DNA of 64,000 nt from Allomyces arbusculus (taxonomy: Eukaryota > Blastocladiomycota > Blastocladiomycetes > Blastocladiales > Blastocladiaceae). The notes under the pieces were generated by a model. The model was not told the DNA's origin. It saw only the letters and a program-made list of their open reading frames with translations, and made no database searches. Numbering within the stretch: position 1 is the first letter of the stretch; each line of letters begins with the position of its first letter. Position numbers and translations under genes: made by a program. The DNA lies in the NCBI GenBank assembly GCA_027604705.1, contig JADHYV010000052.1, forward strand, positions 62,001 through 126,000, given 5' to 3'. Positions 57,102 through 64,000 of the stretch are shown one piece after another.

Positions 57102-58052
57102 ATGGAAATCAGGTCACCAGCCAGCCAGCGCGATGCGGCGCCCGACGCGCTGATGGTCGCCCATAATCATGACGCAGCTACCAGCTCTGCCAACGATCAA
57201 CCCACTCCTGTCGACCCAACGCACCCTCCGATTTCCCACGAAGAAATTCGCAAATGGATGAGGGAGGCCTTTGTTCTGGTCCGCATCACATCCGTGTGGG
57301 GGCACCGGACCCGCCATCCTGCCCAGGCTGACCATGAGTTTCCGGACCGAATCTCGCTGCAGGCCGAGGAAGCGCTCAACGTCGGCGAAGTACCCGTTGG
57401 CTGCGTGTTCGTGCGCAACGGCGCCATTATCGGTTGCGGCCGTAATGAGACCAACGAGACGGGCAACGTACGGCCAACTGTTCTCCAACTCCTCGCCCAT
57501 CGCCGTTCCCTCACGACGATTGCCCCATTTCGACAGGCCTCACGACACGCTGAACTCGTTGCCATTGACCGCATCCTCGCCAACGCCGGGTACCGCACCT
57601 CGGCGCAATGGGCACTCGGCGACGTGCCCAACCCAACCACCGACCGCGAATCGCCCGCGGCCATCTTCGCCACGACCGACCTATACGTGACGGTCGAACC
57701 GTGCGTCATGTGCGCGTCGGCGTTGCGGCAGCTCGGTACCTACGCACCCCCGATACTCTCTCGAGACCCGCTCGAGTTGGCTGGCACTCACTCTGCATTC
57801 GTAGGCGTACGCCGCGTGTTTTTCGGGTGCGGCAACGACCGATTCGGCGGGTGCGGGTCGGTGCTCGATGTTCACGCACGCGCGACGGGTGGGCCCGGAT
57901 TCGCGCCACTGTGGTGCGAGAGTGGACACATGCGTGACGATGCGATTTTGATGCTGCGGCGGTTTTACCTGCGTGAAAACGAGAGCGGTACAACGCACCT
58001 GGCCTTTGGCCACGCCGGTAGCAGTGCGACTGACTGGGCGTGTATTCTCTGA
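57102..58052 (+). CDS. TAD2: tRNA-specific adenosine deaminase, catalytic subunit
   Basis: The frame is open throughout, but two in-frame introns are likely: about 57273-57350 (ending CTGCAG) and 57468-57536 (GTACGG...CGACAG). Removing them gives WMREAF..AEEALNVGEVPVGC and NETGNASRHAELVAIDRIL, the TAD2/ADAT2 consensus. Zinc and catalytic residues are visible as HAE in SRHAEL and PCVMC in TVEPCVMCASALRQL, with a further FFGCGNDRFGGCGSVLDVH block. With Tad3 this enzyme converts A34 to inosine in tRNA anticodons, an essential step for wobble decoding. The spliced protein is about 265 aa. The N-terminal ~45 residues before EEIRKWMREAF are variable. Confidence 0.88.
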   Translation: MEIRSPASQRDAAPDALMVAHNHDAATSSANDQPTPVDPTHPPISHEEIRKWMREAFVLVRITSVWGHRTRHPAQADHEFPDRISLQAEEALNVGEVPVGCVFVRNGAIIGCGRNETNETGNVRPTVLQLLAHRRSLTTIAPFRQASRHAELVAIDRILANAGYRTSAQWALGDVPNPTTDRESPAAIFATTDLYVTVEPCVMCASALRQLGTYAPPILSRDPLELAGTHSAFVGVRRVFFGCGNDRFGGCGSVLDVHARATGGPGFAPLWCESGHMRDDAILMLRRFYLRENESGTTHLAFGHAGSSATDWACIL

Positions 58053-58209
58053 TAGCACCGAAACCGCGGAAAAAGGCGCACCGCACGCTCAAGACCGAGG
58101 ACATTGCGGCTGCGTCCGTGGTGGTCGCGAGCAGCGAAACGAGCACGAACTTGGATCAAGCACAATAAATAGATTGCACAGAGATACACGCCCAGGATAT
58201 TCTCCGCTT

Positions 58210-59059
58210 TCACTCGTCCATCTTATCCTCGCCCTGCTCGCCATTATCTCCCGGTTTGATCCCCGCCGCCTGGTCGAGCATTCGCTCGAGCGTGACCGTG
58301 GACGGCTTGCGCGAGATCTTGATGTGAATCGCCGAACTCGACCGCACGTCGAGTTCTGGTTCGAGGTCCTATCACCATCAGCCCACGTCAGCAATCTCCA
58401 CCCCCAAGAATGCCCGAAACCGAAAAAGGCGCACCTCGTCGGCATAATCCAACTCATCCACGACGCGCTGCGTGCTCGTGGTCACATCCAATACGAGCGT
58501 TCCGAGCGACCGGCGCTCCACGGCGGTCGCGACCATTACGGCCTTGTGAATGCACTTGCCGAGCCCGTGCACTGTCACAACAGGTTCGCTGTCGTTTTCA
58601 AGGTCAGTCGTTGAGTCGTTGAGCCGGTGCGGGTGCAGAAGCGTACTGCATCTCCTCGAGCAACTTGACGGCGCGCGCGACGTAGGCGCGCACTTGGGTG
58701 CGCGAGGTCACGTATATGTCGTTTGGTTTGGGCGATGGCTTGACGGGGTTCTTTTTGATGCGCTTGTCTGGAGAGTTCGGGGCGACGACCAGGTACGAGA
58801 ACGGGTGGAGATCAATGAGATGGTGCGCGGAGAGACTTGGCCTGCGAAATTGAGCATTCGAGTGCGGTTCGCCATGCCAGTACGCAATCGCCAAGGCCGA
58901 CCACCATGACCACGGCGGTCCTCTGTTGTTTGGCACAGAATCAAGTTGATCCATACGGTCTTTATCCTCATTTGGCGGTCGTGGCCGCTTGAATGCCTTG
59001 GCTGCCGTCCTTGCCGAATTTGCCGTTTCGGGGGCGGTTGCAGGTGATGCGCTGGACAT
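58210..59059 (-). CDS. POP7: RNase P/MRP subunit Pop7/Rpp20 (Alba-like)
   Basis: Four exons on the minus strand: 58957-59059, 58647-58767, 58435-58588 and 58210-58368; phases agree; 178 aa. The core reads KRIKKNPVKPSPKPNDIYVT, SRTQVRAYVARAVKLLEEMH, EPVVTVHGLGKCIHKAVMVA, TAVERRSLGTLVLDVTTSTQ, RVVDELDYADE, then DLEPELDVRSSSAIHIKISR. This matches the Rpp20 order NDIYV, HGLG, ST..LVDEL, IHI. Pop7 and Pop6 form an Alba-like pair that binds RNase MRP and RNase P RNA for pre-rRNA and pre-tRNA processing. The tail after SRKPSTVTLERMLDQA is acidic. The first exon is low-complexity and Ala/Pro-rich. It diverges from TAF6 over 354 bp. Confidence 0.88.
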
Positions 59060-59413
59060 GCTGGCTTGAACAGGTGGAGAATGGCGGCTTCTTGGTCCAA
59101 TTTCGTTGATGCGGCAAGTTGCAGCAGCACGACCGTGTCGAAATCGTGGTCGTTGCTGGCCAAAAAGAAAAAATTATTGAAAGCCACGGCCGTAATCCAG
59201 AGCTTCGGGTTCGATCAGAGCCGGGGAGAGTGACGGAAACCCGCGTGGGTTAACCATCCCCCATCTCCCTCTCGTATCGTCGTTGTTCGTCTTTGTCTCC
59301 AGATCCTCGACTGAATCGTGCCGACCTAATCCCATCAACTTTCAACCACCTCGACCAGCTGCAACCCGCTGCAAGCGCGCCCTACCGCCCTTTGGACCCG
59401 TCAACCCGCGACT

Positions 59414-61317
59414 ATGAGCGCTTTCCCGAAAGAATTCGCCAAGGTGGCCCAGAATTGATCAATCAACGACGCCCCGGGACCACAGCGGCACTGACCGACC
59501 CGTGCTTTGCGTACCGATCAATAGCACGCGGCTGAGGCCCTCGGCGTCGCCAATTTGCGCGACGACGTGGCGCACGCGCTCACGTCCGACATGGAGTACC
59601 GCATGCGGGAGGTCATCCAGGTAAAATTCCGGCTGGATGAAGACCGTGAAGCTGCCATTACGGCCGCTGACGAGAATGTTGCACTGGCCCGCACAGGAAG
59701 CCAAAAAGTTCATGCGGCACTCGCGGCGCACGTTCATGACGACGCACGACATCAACGCCGCGCTCAAGGTCAAGAACGTTGAGGTACGGCGCGGCAACCG
59801 AAATGGCCACAACCGATCTGGCCATGTTCCGCTCTTGCTCTAGATTCTCACGCCAAAATCGCACTTAGCCGCTCTACGGGTTCGTCGCGCCGCGACCCGT
59901 CAAGTACAAGCGCGCCGACGCCTCGGTCTTCTACATTGAAGACGAGGAGCTCGACTTTGACAAGGTCCTCTCTGCCCCACTGCCAAAACTCCCGCTCGAC
60001 GTGGCCTTGTCGGCGCACTGGCTCGCGATCGACGGCGTACAGCCGGCGATTCCGCAGAACCCGCCGCCAAACTGTAAGCACCCACTTTGCCCCCTCCCTC
60101 GCTCTCAACCACTAACCCCTTTCACGGCCAAATAGCCACCGACAAACGCGCCCCCACCGCCACCTCCACCTCCACCGCCGCTCCTTCCACCACGACGATC
60201 CCCGGCCCCGCGGGGGCCCCTGCCGTCGCGCACCCGCTGGTCAAGGACGTGCTCGCGAAAGAGTTGCAGCTCTACTACACACACGTGACTGCGGCCGTCG
60301 TCAGTCGCGACGATACGGTCCGCGAGACGGCGCTCGGATCGCTCGCGACGGACCCGGGCCTGCAGCCGCTGTTGCCGTACCTGATCAAGGCCGCGCAGGA
60401 CCACATCACCAAACACTTGCGGCAACTGTGGGAAGTGGCCGCGATGGTGGCGATGATTGATGCAGTGTTGCGGAACGCGCATTTTTTTATGGTGCCTTAC
60501 GTACGTACCAGCCATTCCGAGCGCCCGCGATGGTAACTGACCAATCGGCTGGTGGGTGCGGATGTAGTTGCACCAACTCATTCCCCTCTTACTTACCACC
60601 ATCGTCGGGCGCCACCTCGGTTCCGGCGACCCCGCCGAAGACCACTGGGCGCTGCGCCGCACCGCCGCGCGCCTTCTGGCCGGGGTCCTCGCGCAACACC
60701 AGTCAGCCTATCCCCTCATGACGACGCGAGTGCAGAAGACGCTGCTGACGGCGCTCGTCGACGACTCGAAGGCGGTCACGTCCAAGTACGGCGCGGTCGT
60801 TGCGCTCGCGCTGTTGGGGGCGCACTCGGCGCGGCTGCTGGTGGCCGAGGCGCCGCGGTACGAGGCCGGCATTTTCGCGCCCGTGTTGGGTGGGGGGAGC
60901 TGTGCGGTGCCCGCCGCGAACGAGCGGAATGTGCGCCAGCTGCTGGATGCGTATGCGGTACGTGCCGCCCCGCTTCATGTGCGCTTGCGCGCCGGATTCT
61001 GACGATCGACGCGATGCGGGAACGTGTAGGCCGGACTCGCCCTCGTGTACCGCGCCGACCAAGCGGACCAACCGCGCGCCACGCCGAGACCTGCGGGTGA
61101 CGCAATGGACGTGGATGCGGCGCCGGACGCCGACCGCGCCGCGCTGATTGCGCAGTATGGTGCCGTCTTGGGCGCGGCGGTGGCCGACGCGGTCCGTGCG
61201 GCCGACGTGCCGGCGAGGTCGGGAGGGGACGAAGTGAAGCAGGAGGAGGAAGACGGGAGGAGGGGGGAGAAGGATGGGGAGGCGCCCGCAGGCGGGGAGG
61301 ACGTGACGATGGGGTAG
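59414..61317 (+). CDS. TAF6: TFIID subunit 6
   Basis: Seven exons: 59414-59443, 59525-59620, 59697-59783, 59869-60073, 60136-60500, 60568-60957 and 61030-61317; phases agree; 486 aa. The histone fold starts at the N-terminus, [20 protein letters not shown], then [20 protein letters not shown] and [20 protein letters not shown] with [13 protein letters not shown], the TAF6 signature. A linker with [15 protein letters not shown] leads to the HEAT-type region ([77 protein letters not shown]). The C-terminal ~90 residues are acidic and Gly/Glu-rich. TAF6 pairs with TAF9 in TFIID and SAGA. All expected domains are present. Confidence 0.93.
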
Positions 61318-61842
61318 AATGAATGGCGGTTTTGATGGTGTGGACGTGGCCGACGGCGGGAGGGGGAGGGCGAGCAGCTTGGAGCAAAGTGGCGGCGGCT
61401 GTCGCCGTGCGTGGATCGCGACCGGGCAGAAAGGGCGGAGGCCGAGACCGAGGGACTCGCGCGTGAGGCTCCATTTGTTGCTGGCGCACGCGTCAGCCGG
61501 CGCGGCATCGGTCGTCGCGGGCAGGTTTGGGACCCAAGTGCGACCATGCCTCGGCCATTTGCGCTGATCGCGTCTGAAGAAAGCAGGACCATAATGTGCT
61601 CGCGCAGCGGGAAATCTGAAGGTATATTTACACGGCGCGCGAAAAGAAAAAAAGGGGACGGGACCAGACAGGCGCCAGCCAATACTCGGTCGCCGCTGTC
61701 ATCCATGGACACAAAAAAGAGAAAAATCGGGACGCATCTACGAGACTCCCCAAACCAACGCCAAGATGACAATCGCAACAGTGCAACTGCGCAATCAAAA
61801 CAAGAAAAAAGAAAAACAAACACCGCAAACCGCCACTCAGCG
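61318..61842. other. Convergent intergenic region
   Basis: The 0.5 kb between TAF6 (+) and the FCP1-like gene (-) has A-rich stretches (about 61640-61660 and 61800-61822) and shows no coding signal on either strand. Confidence 0.45.
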
Positions 61843-64000
61843 TCACCTCGCGGCATCCCCGACCGCAACCTCCACCCTCACATCCGCCCTGACAACCGCC
61901 GTCACGGCCCGTCCTCTCTTCTCGTGCTCGACAACCACCGCATCCGGCACGTTCGGCGTCAATGGCGGGTGCGGGTGCGGCGGTCTGTCCCCCCAGAACC
62001 CAGCGACCGAGAACCCGGCGCCCCACGCGATCTGCGACTGTACGAGCGCGTGCAGCTGGTGCTTGTAGCAGCTTACGGCCGTCGGTGGCGGTGGCGGCGG
62101 TGCCGCCGCGCCCGTATTCGCGTGCCGTAACCACGACTTGAGGTGTGCGAAATACGCCGAGTGCACGCGGTCGAGCAACGTCGCGACAACGGGGTAGAGC
62201 GCGACGTCCCAGACGTCATCGAAGGGGAGGTCGGAAGAGGATTCGGTGGAGGTGGCGGCGGGCAGGTCGATCGAGGTGCCCGTGATCGGCGGCGTCGGGG
62301 ACCTTGCGCGGCGTGGCGCGGGGGACGCCGCCACGGTCGCGATCGCGGGCGACGCGAGCGGGTCCGGCTGCGGCGTGAGCGGTGGGCTTGGCGGCGCGCG
62401 GACGCGGTCGACGAGAATGATGTTATCGTGGTGCGACCTCGGCCAGGGGCGGTACTGGTCCTCGAGAATCAGCGGCAGGGCCAATCCGGCACTCGCGACC
62501 GCGAGCAATGCGCGCGCGTCATTGGTCGCCGTGCCGCCGACGTTCACCTCGTGCGCATGGAACGGGTGCGCGGCAGCGAATGCGTACATGGCGGCCACGG
62601 TCTTGACGGGCCGGCGCAGGACGGCCGCATGGTCGCGCCCATGCTTGGAGACCCAATTGAATTCCTGCCGTGCCGAGTACCGCGGCCCCGTGATCCACTG
62701 GTAGTGCGGGTCGAGCACCTGGCAGACCTGGTCGACGTAGAGCTGTTCGCCGAGCGAGCAGACCGACACTTCAAACTTGGTCGCAGCCCACGCGAGGAAC
62801 CGGTGCACGTGCGAGGCCACGACGATCGTCTTGCCGCACGGTAACCGGTGCGCGCGCGCCTGCGCTGCGGGCGCGAGACGCGTGCCTGCGCGCGGACCGA
62901 CACGTACGACCGTATCGTCCAAGTCCAAAACTAGCGGCAACTTGCCTGCGGCCAGCAGATTCACGGCCTGGTCACGGATCAGCGACCGCACGAGCGCCGA
63001 TGGGACAAGGTACCCGTCGACATGGTGTCCTGTCGGGTTCACCTTCAAGTGCAATTCCCACGTCTCCCCGTCAGCATCGTCCCAGGCGACCAAAGCCGAC
63101 TGCCTGAGGTGCTTCATTTCCTCGATCAATGGAATCGTCGAGGCGACGCGCGGGTGCGCGGTCGTCACGCCCGCCGGAAGACTGCCACGCACAGCAAACT
63201 GCAGGCACGGGCGCAGCCCCCTGGCGTGCAGGAGCGCCGAGACCGACCGCGGCAGGAGCGCGTGCAGTTCGGCGTTCGCAATGAGCGGGAGCCGCGGGGC
63301 GTCACGGAAGCCCGCGAGGGACCCAGCGTGCGCAAGTGCGGCGCCGTCGTACGCGACGAGGTCGAGCGTGAAGCACTCGAGTTGTGGCGGGAGCGGGTGC
63401 GTGGCGGCGACGGCTGCGAGGGCGCGCGCGGCGGCGGCGAGCGTGCGCGACGAGGAGGTGACGGTTGGGGACAGCGGCGTGCGCACGCACACGGCCAGCG
63501 CCCAGCCGCGTGGCGGGGGACACGACGCGGGGCCGAAGATGGAGGGTTGCGGGGCCGCCGCGGCCGGGTCAATGGACGAGGCGGTGGCGGCGGCGGCGGC
63601 GGCGACGGCGGCAGGGTCGTGATAACTGTCGTCGACGGCCATGGCGTCAAGGTCGGCCATGTCCTCGTCGCTCATGTCGCTGTCACTATCGTCGGACGAG
63701 GCGTCGTCGTCGTCGCTGTCGTCGTCGTCGGTCATCGCGCTGTCCTCGTCCATGGCCTCGTCGCCGTCAGCGCCGTAAGCGCCGTCAGCGCCGTCGATGG
63801 GCGTGACGTGTGCGGCCGAGGCGGCCGCGGCGGCGGAGAAGGGCGGGCCGGCGGCGGCGGCGCGGCCGCGGCTTGTTGCGCAGGCGGCGGCGGGGATCAT
63901 GTTGCAGCAGGACGATGGCGTGGCAGATGGGCCGTCGTCGGGGTCGTCGTGGTCGTCAGCGCCGGGCGGGGAGCAAGGGCGCGGCGGCAGGGCCGGCGGT
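61843..64000 (-). CDS. FCP1-like RNA polymerase II CTD phosphatase (5' partial)
   Basis: Intronless open frame. Its first ATG within the window is at 63900 (685 aa), but the frame stays open to the window edge and already encodes an acidic stretch (GADDHDDPDDGPS), so the true start may lie beyond. After a strongly acidic region (MTDDDDSDDDDASSDDSDSD) comes a ~200-residue divergent part, then the FCPH/HAD phosphatase: LVLDLDDTVVRV (DLDDT, catalytic Asp pair), ASHVHRFLAWAATKFEVSVC, GEQLYVDQVCQVLDPH, TGPRYSARQEFNWVSKHGR and HHDNIILVDRV. These match the FCP1/SCP fold that dephosphorylates the polymerase II CTD. The C-terminal part (FDDVWDVALYPVVATLLDRV, AYFAHLKSWLRHANT) is not an obvious BRCT domain, though the DVWDVALYPVVATLL helix is where FCP1 proteins continue. 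A fit to FCP1 rather than to small SCP enzymes is likely from length. Confidence 0.72.
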   Translation of the reverse strand, partial: PPALPPRPCSPPGADDHDDPDDGPSATPSSCCNMIPAAACATSRGRAAAAGPPFSAAAAASAAHVTPIDGADGAYGADGDEAMDEDSAMTDDDDSDDDDASSDDSDSDMSDEDMADLDAMAVDDSYHDPAAVAAAAAATASSIDPAAAAPQPSIFGPASCPPPRGWALAVCVRTPLSPTVTSSSRTLAAAARALAAVAATHPLPPQLECFTLDLVAYDGAALAHAGSLAGFRDAPRLPLIANAELHALLPRSVSALLHARGLRPCLQFAVRGSLPAGVTTAHPRVASTIPLIEEMKHLRQSALVAWDDADGETWELHLKVNPTGHHVDGYLVPSALVRSLIRDQAVNLLAAGKLPLVLDLDDTVVRVGPRAGTRLAPAAQARAHRLPCGKTIVVASHVHRFLAWAATKFEVSVCSLGEQLYVDQVCQVLDPHYQWITGPRYSARQEFNWVSKHGRDHAAVLRRPVKTVAAMYAFAAAHPFHAHEVNVGGTATNDARALLAVASAGLALPLILEDQYRPWPRSHHDNIILVDRVRAPPSPPLTPQPDPLASPAIATVAASPAPRRARSPTPPITGTSIDLPAATSTESSSDLPFDDVWDVALYPVVATLLDRVHSAYFAHLKSWLRHANTGAAAPPPPPPTAVSCYKHQLHALVQSQIAWGAGFSVAGFWGDRPPHPHPPLTPNVPDAVVVEHEKRGRAVTAVVRADVRVEVAVGDAAR

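Noticed and set aside
1-64000. CRISPR arrays, viral elements or complete transposons
   Set aside because: No regularly spaced repeats, terminal repeats, reverse transcriptase, integrase or transposase motifs were found in any frame that I could read.

Overview
The window is nuclear DNA of a eukaryote, most likely a zoosporic (early-diverging) fungus, with Blastocladiomycota (Allomyces/Catenaria type) the best guess. The reasons are a high-GC genome, compact genes with many short (about 55-110 nt) GT-AG introns, fungal versions of Dug3, Prp24/SART3, TAF6, Pop7 and Emi1, and genes typical of flagellated or amoeboid lineages (a CNBD2-like cyclic-nucleotide protein and a TmcB/C-like membrane protein). 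The phylum assignment is inference. Most exon borders below were derived by hand from splice sites plus reading-frame continuity; the few left approximate are marked as such.

Layout: 0.7-3.4 kb cyclic-nucleotide-binding protein (+); 3.9-5.8 kb F-box protein (-); 6.5-8.8 kb long-chain alcohol oxidase (+); 9.0-17.3 kb an accessory stretch with one decayed and two intact kelch-like membrane proteins, separated by gene-poor DNA; 17.9-25.5 kb housekeeping block: DUG3 (+), VMA7 (-), RS-rich cyclin (+), ARP4 (-), ORC4 (+); 25.6-27.6 kb third kelch-like protein (-); 28.7-32.8 kb tandem pair of B-lectin plus coiled-coil proteins; 33.4-37.0 kb a secreted metallopeptidase-like protein (-) and a Cys/Ser/Thr-rich surface protein (+); 37.4-45.5 kb NAP1, uridine phosphorylase and a 1408-aa TmcB/C-like membrane protein (all +); 45.8-48.2 kb MATH-BTB adaptor (+); 48.4-61.3 kb EMI1 (-), Prp24/SART3 (+), MFS transporter (-), TAD2 (+), POP7 (-), TAF6 (+); 61.8-64.0 kb FCP1-like phosphatase (-), whose 5' end lies outside the window.

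There is no operon logic. Genes often alternate in strand, giving divergent pairs with 290-450 bp shared promoters (ARP4/ORC4, VMA7/cyclin, POP7/TAF6, EMI1/SART3) and convergent pairs whose stops are only 24-200 bp apart (cyclin/ARP4, ORC4/kelch C). The core genes cover transcription (TAF6, FCP1-like, RS-cyclin), chromatin (ARP4, NAP1), replication (ORC4), RNA processing (SART3, POP7, TAD2) and vacuolar or nucleoside metabolism (VMA7, DUG3, uridine phosphorylase). The accessory genes (kelch-like family, lectin/coiled-coil pair, secreted peptidase, surface protein) are expanded, secreted or membrane-bound, and are the most lineage-specific part. No tRNA, rRNA, CRISPR array or intact transposon was recognised.
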